This document shows positions 37,422 through 47,897 of a DNA stretch of 64,000 nt, in pieces. The DNA lies in assembly GCF_001945365.1 (NCBI RefSeq), contig NZ_MSTQ01000004.1, forward strand, positions 1 through 64,000, in the 5' to 3' direction. Made by a program: the position numbers and the translations under genes. Source of the DNA: Pseudomonas reinekei (GTDB lineage Bacteria; Pseudomonadota; Gammaproteobacteria; Pseudomonadales; Pseudomonadaceae). How positions within the stretch are numbered: position 1 is the first letter of the stretch; each line of letters begins with the position of its first letter. The notes below the pieces were generated by a model. The model was given only the letters and a program-made list of their open reading frames with translations, did not search any database and was not told the DNA's origin.

Positions 37422-39671
37422 ATGAACAAATTGCCACGCCTGGCGCTCAACGCCCTGGGACTGACTCTATCGTTGTCCGGCAGTGCATTCGCGCAACTCG
37501 CTGCCGTCGACCCTGGCCCCTACACCTATGCCACGGGGAAATTTCCCATGTGGTATCAGGACAACAATTCACTGTCGCTGGAATTGTGCCAGTCGCGGGC
37601 GACGAGCTCGCGCTCACCCGGCGCTCCTGGCGCACCAGCCTATATGTGCATCCTGAATCCGGAACCCGGGGTGTATGACGACACCCTGCCGATGGTATTC
37701 CCGGATAACTGGCCACCGGAAACCTTCTGGTACCTCGCCGAAACCACTATCGCCGATGTCGGCGGCTATGGCGTTGATGCGTATGTGGCCGGGATCGAAG
37801 CGGCCTTCGCGGCGGAAAACCCGGTCGACGGTGACCAGGCAAGCTTCGCGCGGATTCGTCTGCGGGTGAACGTACCGGTTGCAGGCACCTACACCATCAC
37901 TCACCCGTATGGCGTGGAAACAGTCAACGTCACGACTCCGGGTCGTCGGGCGATCAACATCACCCGCGACATCGGCATCGGCGCGCCGGGCAATTTCGCC
38001 GGCGCGCTCAATGGTGAAGTCGGCCCCTTCCTGCGCAGTGTCAACGGCCCTTACACCGAAGTGAACCCCGACACCGGTGCCATCGAAACATTCATTGGCG
38101 ATCCGAACCTCACCGAAGCGGTCACCGGCAGCCCCAACAACACCAACTTCCTGCGTATCCAGGGCCCGCCCGGGACCATCCAGACCACGCTCTTCACCGT
38201 GTCCGGCAAAGTCCTCGACAGCCGCGCGCAAACGCCTGCGCAAATCAACCGCGCAACTTACCGTCGCGTCGCTACAGGTCCGGGCACCAGCAGTACCCGA
38301 GTAGAAGTGTTCGGCAAATCGGCGAACACCTCGAGCCTGTGTTTCCGCGAAACCGTGGCCCTGGTTCCCGGACCACCGCAGACGCCATGCCTGACCAGCA
38401 TGCTCGGCGACAACACCGGCCAGTTCTTCGGCCAGCGTCTGACCGGCAGCAGCGTACCGTCGGTGGTGGTGCTCACCGCGTCCGACCCGACGAGTACCAC
38501 CCGGCCGACAGCCGTCTCGAGCAAAGTCTCTGACGTGGTGAAAGTGCAAACCGCTCGCTACAGCTGGAGCAACCAAAGCCTGCTGATCGAAGCCTCCTCG
38601 TCCGACGAAGTGGTCGTGCCGGACATGGTTGCCCAGGGCTTCGGACGGCTGACCAAATCCGGCACCCTGCAACGCCTGACCGTCGCTGACCTGCCTCAAC
38701 CGCCAGCCACCGTGACGATCAAATCGGCCTCGGGCGGTAGTGATACGGAACCAGTCGTGGTGGTCGGCACCGCGCCGGACACCGGTGAAAACCAGGCGCC
38801 GGTCGCAGTCGCCGACAGTGGCAGCACAAGCTTCGGGTTGCCGATAACCCTCAGTCTGCTGACCAACGACAGCGACCCGGACGGCGACACACCGTTGAGC
38901 ATCACGGCGCTGACCCAACCCGCCGATGGCCAGGGCTCCGTGGCATTGAGCGGTACCACGGCCGTCGTCTACACCCCGCCAGCCGTGGTCAATGCACCGC
39001 TGACCACGACCTTCACCTACAAGGCGCAAGACGTCAAAGGCCTGGCCTCGAACACTGCAGCGACCGTGACCATCACCGTGGCGCCTAACCAGCCTCCGGT
39101 GGCCGTCGCCGACAGCATTGCGACCCTGGGTGTGTCGATTCCAATCAACGTGCTGGCCAACGACACCGATCCGGAAGGCAACGTGCCGCTCGCAATCGCC
39201 AGTTTCACTCAACCCCCTGCGAATCGCGGCTCGGTGACCAGCAACGGCACCACCCTGACCTATAACCCACCGGCCACGGTCACCACGGCGTTCACCACGA
39301 CCTTCACCTACATCGCCCGGGATAGCTTCGGCGCCCTGGCGACGTCACCGGCAACGGTCACGGTGCAAGTCTCGCCAAGACCTGCTGCGGAAAGCTTCGC
39401 GGTCACGGCGGCCACGGTGACAGCCCGCTCCAACAACCGCTTCAACTGGGACTTCACGGGGACCTCATCGGTGACCACCGGCAACACAATCACCGTCCAG
39501 GTGACCACGCCGAACGGGCTGGTAACGCTCGGTAGTACCACGGTGCCGCTGACCGGACGCTGGAGGCTGACCGTGAGCAACAGCACAACGGTGATTCCGT
39601 CGGCGAACCCGACAGCCACCATCACTTCGTCCCAAGGCACCGTGCGTACAGTCAACGTCAACGTGCAGTAA
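37422..39671 (+). CDS. Secreted protein (paralogue 2) with C-terminal Ig/cadherin-like repeats
   Basis: The 749-residue precursor has a signal MNKLPRLALNALGLTLSLSG then SAFA. Its first ~290 mature residues match the preceding protein (AAVDPGPYTYATGKFPMWYQ, PGAPGAPAYMCILNPEPGV, GDPNLTEAVTGSPNNTNFLR). Two C-terminal tandem domains carry NQAPVAVADS/NQPPVAVADS openings and NDSDPDGD/NDTDPEGN calcium-like acidic motifs, typical of adhesin Ig or VCBS-like repeats. A distinct Thr-rich domain ends the protein. AGGAGG precedes ATG 37422 by 5 nt. It is probably a surface or matrix scaffold acting with the curlin proteins. Confidence 0.75.
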   Translation: MNKLPRLALNALGLTLSLSGSAFAQLAAVDPGPYTYATGKFPMWYQDNNSLSLELCQSRATSSRSPGAPGAPAYMCILNPEPGVYDDTLPMVFPDNWPPETFWYLAETTIADVGGYGVDAYVAGIEAAFAAENPVDGDQASFARIRLRVNVPVAGTYTITHPYGVETVNVTTPGRRAINITRDIGIGAPGNFAGALNGEVGPFLRSVNGPYTEVNPDTGAIETFIGDPNLTEAVTGSPNNTNFLRIQGPPGTIQTTLFTVSGKVLDSRAQTPAQINRATYRRVATGPGTSSTRVEVFGKSANTSSLCFRETVALVPGPPQTPCLTSMLGDNTGQFFGQRLTGSSVPSVVVLTASDPTSTTRPTAVSSKVSDVVKVQTARYSWSNQSLLIEASSSDEVVVPDMVAQGFGRLTKSGTLQRLTVADLPQPPATVTIKSASGGSDTEPVVVVGTAPDTGENQAPVAVADSGSTSFGLPITLSLLTNDSDPDGDTPLSITALTQPADGQGSVALSGTTAVVYTPPAVVNAPLTTTFTYKAQDVKGLASNTAATVTITVAPNQPPVAVADSIATLGVSIPINVLANDTDPEGNVPLAIASFTQPPANRGSVTSNGTTLTYNPPATVTTAFTTTFTYIARDSFGALATSPATVTVQVSPRPAAESFAVTAATVTARSNNRFNWDFTGTSSVTTGNTITVQVTTPNGLVTLGSTTVPLTGRWRLTVSNSTTVIPSANPTATITSSQGTVRTVNVNVQ

Positions 39672-39732
39672 ACGCTCGCCCCACCGGCCGACCCGGCTGG
39701 TGGGGCAAGCCCTCAACCAAAGGACCACGTCC

Positions 39733-40194
39733 ATGAATACGCCGACCGCCACCCTGCTCTGCCTGCTTCTGCTTTGCAGCAGTGCCGGCGTGCGCGGCGA
39801 CGACTTGATGGAGAACGACGACCTGGCACCCGGTGCCGATCTCGGCGAGCTGCCACCCCCTGTGGGCCAGCAAGCCTTGATCGACCAGAACGGTCAGGCC
39901 AACGTCGCGCTGTTGCAACAGAACGGTCAGTCGCTACTCGGCCAGATCGTGCAGTCAGGCAGTAATCAGGAAGCTTTCATCCTGCAACATGGCAGCGACC
40001 TGATGGCCTTGATCAACCAGCAAGGTTCCGGCAACGCCGCGTCGATTACCCAGACCGGCAGCCACAATCGTGCGCAGATTTCCCAGAACGGCAACAACAA
40101 CGACGCCAACATCGTCCAGGCCGGCACGGGGCAGCAAAGCGCTGTGACCCAGGCAGGCAATGGCATGAGCGTATCGGTCATTCAATATCGCTAA
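39733..40194 (+). CDS. CsgB-like curlin-repeat protein (putative nucleator)
   Basis: The 153-residue precursor has a Sec signal (MNTPTATLLCLLLLCSSAGV) and about five 22-residue curlin repeats of the form I-x-Q-x-G-x-x-N-x-A, for example ALINQQGSGNAASITQTG and AQISQNGNNNDANIVQAG. The last repeat ends in VSVIQYR, similar to the basic C-terminus of nucleator CsgB. Curlin repeats stack as amyloid beta-strands outside the cell. It lies between two secreted-protein genes and the long CsgA-like gene. ATG 39733 follows AAAGGA. Confidence 0.82.
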   Translation: MNTPTATLLCLLLLCSSAGVRGDDLMENDDLAPGADLGELPPPVGQQALIDQNGQANVALLQQNGQSLLGQIVQSGSNQEAFILQHGSDLMALINQQGSGNAASITQTGSHNRAQISQNGNNNDANIVQAGTGQQSAVTQAGNGMSVSVIQYR

Positions 40195-40220
40195 GCACTG
40201 CACCACTTGGAGGTTTCATC

Positions 40221-41669
40221 ATGTTCAAACTGACGCCCCTCACTGCCGCCATCCTGGTCATTGTCAGTGCCCAGGCAATGGCCGATGACAGCGTGTCCAC
40301 GCAAAACCAGTTCGGTACCGCCAACATCGCCGATGTGAAACAGAGCAGTGCTCCGCTCAGTACCGCCACCCAACAGCAACTCGGCCAGGGCAACGACGCG
40401 GCTGCCGTGCAAGACACGGCCACCAGTGTCATTACCCAGACCCAGACCGGTGACTACAACGCTGGTTATGCCGAGCAACTGTTCGAGGACAACAGCTCCA
40501 TCACCCAGACCCAGACCGGCAGCTTCAACGTCGCCCACGCCAGCCAGTCGATTGGTGTTGGCAATGGCGAAGCCCTTCAGCAACAGGAAGGGACCGGTAA
40601 CTTCTCGTTCGTCTATCAGGACAGCCAGGAAAACACGTCCGGGCAAACCTACCAGTTCGGCGACGGCAACGAAGCCAACATCGAGCAGATACAACCGGGC
40701 ATGGCCAACAATGCGGTGATCATCCAGTACGGCACCACCAACTACGCGACCGCCGAACAGATCGGCCACATGAACGGCCAGATCAACATCAACCAGGCCG
40801 GCAGCACCAACTACGCCTATGGTGATCAGCGCTATGGTGAAGGTGGCAACCTGACCATCAATCAGAACGGCGACGGCAACGGCACCGAAGTCTGGCAGGA
40901 CACCCAGGTCAACGCCCAGGCCACCATCAACCAATACGGCGGTGCCAACGAAACCATCGTCGATCAGAGCTTCGGCCAGGACAACGTCGCCACCGTGCTG
41001 CAAGTCGGCGACCTCAACGCCATCTACGCCGACCAGTTCGAGTCGCTCGGCTCCACCGTCGCGCTGTATCAACAGGGCACCGGCAACGTGCACTTCACCT
41101 ACCAGACCGGCGACAGCCATGTGCTCAATGCCACGTCGGTGGGTAACGACAACAAGGTCTACGCCAGCAACTGGAAAGGCCCGCAATCGGGCGGCCAGTT
41201 CGGCAGCAACCAGCGCGCTACCGTCAACCAGGCCGGCACCGGCAACATCGCCAACTTCACCCAGGACGGCATCGGCCACATCATGACCACCAACCAGACC
41301 GGGACCGGTAACAAAACCACGGTCAGCCAGGCCAACTCGTACAACGAGCTGTACTTCGACCAGAACGGCAGCGACAACATCCTGATCTCCGATCAGCGCG
41401 GCGTCGCCAACCTGGCCCAGGGCAGCACCTCCGGCAGCGGCAACAGCACCGAGTTCAACCAGGACGGTCTCGGCAACCAGGCCTACACCGCTCAGCTGTA
41501 CGGCGACGACAACATGATCACCATCAAACAGGCTGACACCATGAACGTGGCGTACGTCACCCAGGGCGGCACCGGCAACATCGCCAGTGTCGACCAGAGT
41601 GGCATGACTCAAACCGCCAACGTGCAGCAGTTTGGTTCGGCCAACCAGGCAACCGTGTTGCAACAATAA
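40221..41669 (+). CDS. Very long CsgA-like curlin amyloid subunit
   Basis: The 482-residue precursor has a signal peptide (MFKLTPLTAAILVIVSAQAMA) and about twenty degenerate curlin repeats, versus five in E. coli CsgA. Examples are ATVNQAGTGNIANFTQDG and TINQNGDGNGTEVWQDTQ. Gln, Asn and Gly are very abundant, as in functional amyloid. Extra insertions (for example near NATSVGNDNKVYASNWKGP) break the regular period. It is the last gene before a strong terminator. The csgG export pore is not in this window, so secretion must use a pore elsewhere. Confidence 0.85.
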   Translation: MFKLTPLTAAILVIVSAQAMADDSVSTQNQFGTANIADVKQSSAPLSTATQQQLGQGNDAAAVQDTATSVITQTQTGDYNAGYAEQLFEDNSSITQTQTGSFNVAHASQSIGVGNGEALQQQEGTGNFSFVYQDSQENTSGQTYQFGDGNEANIEQIQPGMANNAVIIQYGTTNYATAEQIGHMNGQININQAGSTNYAYGDQRYGEGGNLTINQNGDGNGTEVWQDTQVNAQATINQYGGANETIVDQSFGQDNVATVLQVGDLNAIYADQFESLGSTVALYQQGTGNVHFTYQTGDSHVLNATSVGNDNKVYASNWKGPQSGGQFGSNQRATVNQAGTGNIANFTQDGIGHIMTTNQTGTGNKTTVSQANSYNELYFDQNGSDNILISDQRGVANLAQGSTSGSGNSTEFNQDGLGNQAYTAQLYGDDNMITIKQADTMNVAYVTQGGTGNIASVDQSGMTQTANVQQFGSANQATVLQQ

Positions 41670-41680
41670 TCGCGCAGCGT

Positions 41681-41719
41681 AAAAAACCGCGGCCCTCGGG
41701 GGAGGGTCGCGGTTTTTTT
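41681..41719. terminator. Strong bidirectional intrinsic terminator
   Basis: Arms AAAACCGCGGCCCTC and GAGGGTCGCGGTTTT pair with one G-T wobble around a GGGG loop, and both sides carry A/T runs. It separates the rightward curlin operon from the convergent LysR gene. Confidence 0.92.
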
Positions 41720-41734
41720 ATCGGGCGGGGATAT

Positions 41735-42661
41735 TCAGGCGTGTTCCGGGATGTCCAGTGACACCGACATGAACTGGCTGATGCGCGAACGCAGCCAGCG
41801 TTCCGCCGGGTCGTTGTCGTGCACCCCGCTCCAGGCCATCGACAACTGTGCCGCTTCGATCTCGAACGGTGGGTCCTCGGCGCGCAAGCCGCAGCCTTCG
41901 ACCAGCGCACAGGCTGCGTAATCCGGCACCGTGGCAATCATTTCGGTGCCCGCGAGCAATGCCCGCAACCCACTGAACTGCGGCACACCGAGCACCACTT
42001 TGCGGCAGCGTCCGACCTTGGCCAGGTCCAGATCGATATTGCCGCTCAGGTCACCGGAAAACGACACCATCGCATGGGGCCGCGCGCAGTACTCGTCCAG
42101 CGTTAACGGGCCGGGCCGGTCGTCTCCGCGCAGCACCTTGCAAGGAATATCACGCAATTTCTTGCGCTTGGCATTGGCCGGCAGTTCGGTGGTGTAACTG
42201 ACCCCGACGGAAATTTCCCCGGACGCCAGCAACGCCGGCATCAACAGATAGTTGGCGCGCCGCACCACCACGACGATACCCGGCGCCTCTTCCTGCAACT
42301 GGCGCAACAACGGTGGAAACAGGCCGAACTCGGCATCGTCCGAGAGCCCGATGCGGAACACATCGCAACTGGTCGTCGGGTCGAACTCCTTGGCCCGGCT
42401 GACCGCTCCGGAAATCACATCCATCGCTGGCTGCAATTCCTTGAGAATCGCCAGCGCCCGCCCCGTCGGCTCCATGCCGCGTCCATTGCGCAACAGCAAC
42501 GGATCGTCGAACAGATCGCGCAGCCGACCGAGCGCCGCACTCACCGCGGGTTGGCCCATGAACAGCTTCTCTGCAACGCGAGTCAGGTTCTTCTCGAACA
42601 TCAGCGCTTCGAAAATCACCAACAGGTTCATGTCGACGCGGCGCAGATCGTTTCGGTTCAT
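41735..42661 (-). CDS. LysR-family transcriptional regulator (NahR/DntR-like)
   Basis: The 308-residue regulator begins DLRRVDMNLLVIFEALMFEKN and has the winged-helix KLFMGQPAVSAALGRLRDLF, then an effector-binding domain. The DMNLL opening and PTGRAL segment are typical of the NahR/NodD-like branch that senses small aromatic-type inducers. Start 42661 uses AAGGA about 10 nt upstream; the longer frame to 42739 has no support. It is divergent from the AraC-type gene at 42824, a possible target. Confidence 0.88.
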   Translation of the reverse strand: MNRNDLRRVDMNLLVIFEALMFEKNLTRVAEKLFMGQPAVSAALGRLRDLFDDPLLLRNGRGMEPTGRALAILKELQPAMDVISGAVSRAKEFDPTTSCDVFRIGLSDDAEFGLFPPLLRQLQEEAPGIVVVVRRANYLLMPALLASGEISVGVSYTTELPANAKRKKLRDIPCKVLRGDDRPGPLTLDEYCARPHAMVSFSGDLSGNIDLDLAKVGRCRKVVLGVPQFSGLRALLAGTEMIATVPDYAACALVEGCGLRAEDPPFEIEAAQLSMAWSGVHDNDPAERWLRSRISQFMSVSLDIPEHA

Positions 42662-42823
42662 GGACACGGGTTCCTTGTGAGTGAGTTCAGTCAGGTGCGA
42701 GTGTGCCGATTGTCTCTGACTTTGCACAAGATTTCCCATTGCTCAGAAGGAATTAACAACGTTTAACTCGCAAGCCAGAGCCCCTGGATCAAAGAATGAA
42801 GCCTACTGACACGGACATTCACC

Positions 42824-43258
42824 ATGGCTCACTTCCAGCAAACCGCCGCCCGCGCGACTGTCACTGAGGCGCCAAAGAAAAACGCCGGCGGCCTCAGCCC
42901 CCAGCGCGAACGGTTGGTGAAACAACTGATTCTCGAACGCCTCGGTGAACCCCTTGAGGTCACCGAACTGGCCCAGGCCTGTGCCTTGTCACGCAGCCAT
43001 TTCTCCCGTGCCTTCAAAACCAGCACCGGCTGCTCGCCTCAAGAGTGGATTCGCCGGCAACGCCTCGCCCGCGCCAAGCTGCTGATCCAGCACACCGACC
43101 TGAGCCTGACGCAAATCAGCCTGGAGTGCGGGTTCTGTGATCAGGCGCACTTCTGCCACATGTTCACCCGCAGCGAGGGCATCAATCCGTTTGCCTGGCG
43201 TTGCAAGGTCATGCGGGACATAAAAACCGCGTGTGGGAGCGTAATGCTGTTCAGTTAG
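42824..43258 (+). CDS. Short AraC-type regulator with DNA-binding domain only
   Basis: The 144-residue protein consists almost only of the two AraC helix-turn-helix units (LAQACALSRSHFSRAFKTST and SLTQISLECGFCDQAHFCHMF). There is no N-terminal effector domain. The C-terminal tail KTACGSVMLFS is read through the left part of a REP element. Divergent from LysR; target unknown. Regulation would depend on expression level rather than a ligand. Confidence 0.82.
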   Translation: MAHFQQTAARATVTEAPKKNAGGLSPQRERLVKQLILERLGEPLEVTELAQACALSRSHFSRAFKTSTGCSPQEWIRRQRLARAKLLIQHTDLSLTQISLECGFCDQAHFCHMFTRSEGINPFAWRCKVMRDIKTACGSVMLFS

Positions 43259-43270
43259 GACGAAACTGTA

Positions 43271-43357
43271 CCTGTGGGAGCGAGCCTGCTCGCGAAGGCG
43301 GCCGGGCCGGCGACATCCATGCTGGAAGTGCCAGCCCTATCGCGAGCAGGCTCGCGC
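43271..43357. repeat. REP pair (REPIN) between AraC and catalase genes
   Basis: CTGTGGGAGCGAGCCTGCTCGCGAAGG is followed about 60 nt later by the inverted core ATCGCGAGCAGGCTCGCG. This is the usual Pseudomonas REP doublet. It fills the convergent gap before the catalase stop. Confidence 0.85.
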
Positions 43358-43363
43358 CTTGCT

Positions 43364-44806
43364 TCAGCCCAACGGCACCAACCTCTCCAGCGCGTCAGCC
43401 ACCCCACGCCCATAAGCCGGATCAGCCTTCGTGCAGTTATCGATATGCCGCTGGCGAATCAACTGCGGAACACCGTTCATGGCCCGTGCGGTGTTTTCGA
43501 ACAACAGCTGCTGACGCGCCGGGTCCATCAGGCGGAACAGATTGCCCGGCTGCTCGTAGTGATCCTCCTCGAGCCGATGATCATAGTGCTGGGCAAAGCC
43601 TTCCAGCGGCAGCGGCGGCTCTGACAACTCCTTGGAATCCTCCCACTCACCGACGCTGTTCGGGAAATAACTGGCCGTGCCCCCCAGGTTGCCGTCGGTG
43701 CGCATGGCGCCGTCGCGGTGGTAACTGTGGTGCGGGCAGCGCGGTGCATTGACCGGGATGTGATTGAAGTTCACCCCCAGGCGATAGCGCTGGGCATCAC
43801 CATAGGAAAACAGCCGCGCCTGCAGCATGCGGTCCGGCGAGAAGCTGACGCCCGGCACCACGTTGGCCGGTGAGAACGCCGCCTGTTCAATTTCGGCAAA
43901 ATGGTTCTCGGCGTTGCGGTTGAGCTCCATGGTGCCGACCTCGATCAACGGAAACTCGCCGTGTGGCCAGACCTTGGTCAGGTCGAACGGGTTGTGCCGA
44001 TAGTGGATGGCCTGCTCCTCTTCCATGACCTGAATGCATAGCTTCCAGCGCGGGAAATGGCCCTGCTCGATGCTCTCGTACAAATCCCGCAGATTGCTTT
44101 CCCGGTCCTGGCCGACCACCACGGCGGCCTCGGCATCGGACAGGTTTTCGATGCCTTGCTGGCAGACGAAGTGAAACTTCACCCACACCCGCTGGTTGTC
44201 GCGGTCGATCAGGCTGAAGGTGTGGCTGCCGAAGCCATGCATGTGGCGGAAACTGGTGGGAATGCCGCGATCGCTCATGACGATCGTCACCTGGTGCAAC
44301 GCCTCGGGCAGCAGCGTCCAGAAATCCCAGTTGCTGGTGGCATTGCGCAGGCCGGTGCGCGGGTCACGCTTGACCACATGATTGAGGTCGGAAAAACGCA
44401 GCGGATCGCGGAAGAAAAACACCGGGGTGTTGTTGCCGACGATGTCCCAATTGCCTTCGTCGGTGTAGAACTTCACGGCGAAACCACGGATGTCACGCTC
44501 GGCATCCGCGGCGCCGCGTTCACCGGCCACCGAGGAAAAACGCACGAACAGCGGGGTCTGCTTGCCCACTGAGCTGAAGATGTTCGCTTTTGTGTAACGA
44601 GTGATGTCATTGGTCACGGTAAAGGTGCCATAGGCACCCGCACCCTTGGCGTGCATACGGCGTTCCGGGATGACTTCACGGTCGAAGTGAGCGAGTTTTT
44701 CCAGCAACCAGATGTCTTGCAGGAGCGCCGGGCCGCGTGGCCCGGCGGTCTGGATATTGAGGTTATCGGCTACCGGGGCGCCGGTGGCGTTGGTCAGCTT
44801 TTTCAT
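43364..44806 (-). CDS. kat: Monofunctional haem catalase (small-subunit, clade 3-like)
   Basis: Breaks hydrogen peroxide into water and oxygen. The 480-residue protein has the active-site region [14 protein letters not shown] with the essential His, the [10 protein letters not shown] segment with the distal Asn, and the proximal haem Tyr in [14 protein letters not shown]. There is no signal peptide at start [15 protein letters not shown], so it is cytoplasmic. The larger frame reaching 45007 has no ribosome site. It is divergent from the winged-helix/STAND regulator at 45087, which is a candidate controller. Confidence 0.93.
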   Translation of the reverse strand: MKKLTNATGAPVADNLNIQTAGPRGPALLQDIWLLEKLAHFDREVIPERRMHAKGAGAYGTFTVTNDITRYTKANIFSSVGKQTPLFVRFSSVAGERGAADAERDIRGFAVKFYTDEGNWDIVGNNTPVFFFRDPLRFSDLNHVVKRDPRTGLRNATSNWDFWTLLPEALHQVTIVMSDRGIPTSFRHMHGFGSHTFSLIDRDNQRVWVKFHFVCQQGIENLSDAEAAVVVGQDRESNLRDLYESIEQGHFPRWKLCIQVMEEEQAIHYRHNPFDLTKVWPHGEFPLIEVGTMELNRNAENHFAEIEQAAFSPANVVPGVSFSPDRMLQARLFSYGDAQRYRLGVNFNHIPVNAPRCPHHSYHRDGAMRTDGNLGGTASYFPNSVGEWEDSKELSEPPLPLEGFAQHYDHRLEEDHYEQPGNLFRLMDPARQQLLFENTARAMNGVPQLIRQRHIDNCTKADPAYGRGVADALERLVPLG

Positions 44807-45086
44807 GAATGGATTCTCAATGGACTGCGGCTCATCAGGAGCGAAAACCGACGCTGATCGACGCCCGCGTCGGGGTGTATCACCCCCGTGGGTAACGCCG
44901 TCGGCGTACTGGGGCAGAGATTCAGCGTAGAACCTTTCCACGATCTTGCTGGCGCAATGCCCGACTGCGCGCGAACGCAGCAGTCGGGACAGGCACCGCA
45001 CAGTCATCCCGAAAGCACCTTGCGTGGATCGAAAAACCTGAGGAACATGCTCGAAAACCGCGAACTGGAAGGATGCAGGCAGGAGT

Positions 45087-47897
45087 GTGTTGTTGACCCT
45101 TTCCCATGAGCGGGCCGTGCTTTTCGGCCCCTACAGAATCTACCCCGGACAACGCCTGGTGATGGAGGCTGACCAGCCACTGCGCCTGGGCCGAAGGGCC
45201 ATGGACATTTTGCTGATCCTGCTGGAGCACGCTGGGAACGTGGTCAGCAAGCAGCAACTGATCGCCGAAGTCTGGCCTAACAGCGTGGTCGAAGAAATCA
45301 ACCTGCGCGTGCACATGGCGGCCCTGCGCAAAGCCCTCGGCGACGGTCAGGCCGGGCAGCGCTACATCATTACCGTCGCCCAGCGCGGTTACAGTTTTGT
45401 CGCGCCTTACTCGCTGGAGCAGGTCGAGCACCCTCCGGCCCGCCCTCCCAAGGCAACGAACGGTCACAACCTGCCCTTGCGTCGCACCCGCCTGATCGGT
45501 CGCCAGGCGCTGGTCGATAACCTGGTGGCGCAACTGCCGCGACAGCGCTTCATCACCCTGATCGGCCCCGGCGGCATCGGCAAAACCACCGTAGCGCTGC
45601 GCGTCGCCGAACAATTGATCGGCCGCTACCGCGACGGCATTCGTCTGCTCGACCTCGCCCCTGTCAACGACCCGTTGCTGATCCCCGGCCATTTGGCCGC
45701 GCTGCTTGACCTGTCCCTGCACGACAGCGAACCGATGAGCGACCTCGCCACCTACCTGCGCGATCGGCAGATGCTGCTGGTGATCGACAACTGCGAACAC
45801 CTGATCGACAGCGTCGCGCAGCTCTGTGAAAGCCTGCTGCGCGGGGCGCCGCATTTACACATCCTGACCACCAGCCGCGAGAGCCTGCGGGCCGAGGGCG
45901 AATTCGTCCAGCGCCTGGAGTCCCTGGACTGCCCTCCTCCCGTTGCCGAGCGGGACCGCGCCCAGGCACTGAGCTTTTCTGCATTACAGCTGTTCGTCGA
46001 ACGCGCCATGGCCAGCCATGACAGCTTCGAACTGAGCGATGCCGAGTTGCCACTGGCGATCGACATCTGCCGGCGCCTCGACGGCATTCCTCTGGCCCTG
46101 GAACTGGCGGCGGCACAAGTCGCCAGCCTTGGCCTCGACGGTTTGCTCACACAACTGCAAGACAGTTTTCGTCTGCTCACCCACAGCGGCCAGTCGGCGC
46201 TCGCCCGGCACCAGACGCTGCACGCCACGCTGGACTGGAGCTTTGAACTGCTCAACACCTGCGAACAAACCTGCTTGCGCCGATTGGGCGTGTTCCGTGG
46301 CGGCTTTACCCTGGCGTCGGCAGCGGCGGTGATCGTCGGCGAGCAGATCGCGCCGCGCGAGGTGTTCGGCTCGATCACGCAACTGGTGGCCAAATCCCTG
46401 CTGAGCGTGGACGTCGGGGACGAAGAGGTGTTCTACCGCCTGCTCGACACCACGCGCAGCTATGCGCTGGAAAAACTCGAACAGGCCCGCGAGTTGCCCG
46501 ACACTCGGGAGCGCCATGCAAAGCGCTGCCTGGCGCTGATGCAACAAGCGCAGACCGATTGGGAGCACATTCCGACAGCGCTGTGGATCGAGCGCTATGC
46601 CCGGGGCCTTGAAGACATCCGCGCGGCACTCGATTGGGGCCTCAATGCCCGGGGACCCGAGGCGCTGGCGATTCGCCTGGCCGCGGCGTCCACGCCTCTC
46701 TGGCAGGAACTGTCGCTGCTCAAGGAACACGGCGGTTACGTGCGCAAGGCCCTGGCCTTGCTGGATGCATCAGCAGAGCCCTGCCTGCCACTGAAAATGT
46801 CCCTGAAACTGGCGCTGGGCAGCGCCTGTTATCACGCCCAGGGTGGCAGCGCTGAAACCATTGGCGCCTTCGTCACCGCCCGAACCCTGGCCAGACAGTG
46901 TCAGGACGTGGTCGGAGAGTTGCGCGCCATCTCCGGTCATCTGGCAGTCAATCTCAGTTGTGGCAACTATCAAATGGCCCTGGAACAGAGTCAGCAATTT
47001 GATCGGCTGGGGCTGGACGGTGATCCGCTGCTGTCGCTGAGCATGCATCGTTTGCGGGTGCTGGCCCTGCACTTCGCCGGGGATCAGCACCGGGCCCGGG
47101 TGTATGCCGAGGAAGTGCTCCAGCGCATGGCCCACAGCGGCCATCTCAACCGTTTCACCCATGGCTTTGGCGTGCAATACGACCAGAGCGTTGCCGCCCT
47201 GACCATCCTCGCGCGCACCCTCTGGTTGCAGGGGCAACCGGAACAGGCCTGGCGCACGGCGCGGCAAGCACTGGATATTGCGTTGCAGATCAACCATGGC
47301 ACCTCGATCTGCTACACCCTGGCCCTCTCCGGCTGCCTGATCGCCCATTACAACGGCAACACCCGCACCGCCCGTGAGTTGCTGCGGCTGCTGCTGGAAC
47401 AGGCGCAAAAGCATTCGGTGCAACTGTTCTACACCTGGGCGCAACACTATGCGCACGTGATCGACTGCGCAGAGGCGCCACCCCTGCCCCGTGCGGCGGT
47501 CGGACTGATCAAGGAAATCATGGTCACCCTGGACACCGCGTTCGTCGATAACGATTTGCTGCAACGCGCCGACAGCGGTGCCGCGGGCTGGAGCACGGCG
47601 GAGATTCTGCGCGCTCGCGCCGATGCGCTGCTGGCAGCCGATTGCCCGGTGAAAAACTGCACCGCCGAAACCGTGCTGATCAAGGCCATCAACGTGGCGA
47701 AATCCCAGGGCGCTTTGGCCTGGGAGCTGCGCAGCGCCAGTTCGCTGGCACGGCTTTGGCAGCGCCAGGGCCGCTACCGGCAAGCCCACACGTTACTGAC
47801 GCCGATCTACCAGCGTTTCACCGAAGGTCATGCCACGCCCGACTTGAAGGCCGCGCAGCACTTGCTCGACGAGCTACAGGGCCATCTGCCGATCTGA
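45087..47897 (+). CDS. Winged-helix/STAND ATPase transcriptional regulator with TPR-like C-terminus
   Basis: The 936-residue protein has an OmpR-type winged helix (about 10-105; [27 protein letters not shown]-like end), then a NB-ARC/STAND ATPase with Walker [15 protein letters not shown] and Walker [11 protein letters not shown], and about 430 C-terminal residues of helical repeats. Such AfsR/MalT-like proteins sense a ligand, oligomerise with ATP and activate transcription. The start is a GTG (45087) or a nearby TTG; AGGAG at 45081-45085 favours TTG 45093. It is divergent from catalase and overlaps the convergent paralogue by 24 nt. Confidence 0.82.
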   Translation: MLLTLSHERAVLFGPYRIYPGQRLVMEADQPLRLGRRAMDILLILLEHAGNVVSKQQLIAEVWPNSVVEEINLRVHMAALRKALGDGQAGQRYIITVAQRGYSFVAPYSLEQVEHPPARPPKATNGHNLPLRRTRLIGRQALVDNLVAQLPRQRFITLIGPGGIGKTTVALRVAEQLIGRYRDGIRLLDLAPVNDPLLIPGHLAALLDLSLHDSEPMSDLATYLRDRQMLLVIDNCEHLIDSVAQLCESLLRGAPHLHILTTSRESLRAEGEFVQRLESLDCPPPVAERDRAQALSFSALQLFVERAMASHDSFELSDAELPLAIDICRRLDGIPLALELAAAQVASLGLDGLLTQLQDSFRLLTHSGQSALARHQTLHATLDWSFELLNTCEQTCLRRLGVFRGGFTLASAAAVIVGEQIAPREVFGSITQLVAKSLLSVDVGDEEVFYRLLDTTRSYALEKLEQARELPDTRERHAKRCLALMQQAQTDWEHIPTALWIERYARGLEDIRAALDWGLNARGPEALAIRLAAASTPLWQELSLLKEHGGYVRKALALLDASAEPCLPLKMSLKLALGSACYHAQGGSAETIGAFVTARTLARQCQDVVGELRAISGHLAVNLSCGNYQMALEQSQQFDRLGLDGDPLLSLSMHRLRVLALHFAGDQHRARVYAEEVLQRMAHSGHLNRFTHGFGVQYDQSVAALTILARTLWLQGQPEQAWRTARQALDIALQINHGTSICYTLALSGCLIAHYNGNTRTARELLRLLLEQAQKHSVQLFYTWAQHYAHVIDCAEAPPLPRAAVGLIKEIMVTLDTAFVDNDLLQRADSGAAGWSTAEILRARADALLAADCPVKNCTAETVLIKAINVAKSQGALAWELRSASSLARLWQRQGRYRQAHTLLTPIYQRFTEGHATPDLKAAQHLLDELQGHLPI

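Noticed and set aside
40221..41669. Regular short repeats considered as a CRISPR-like or DNA-level tandem array
   Set aside because: The periodicity is at protein level (curlin repeats), copies are divergent at DNA level, and the reading frame is continuous with a signal peptide.
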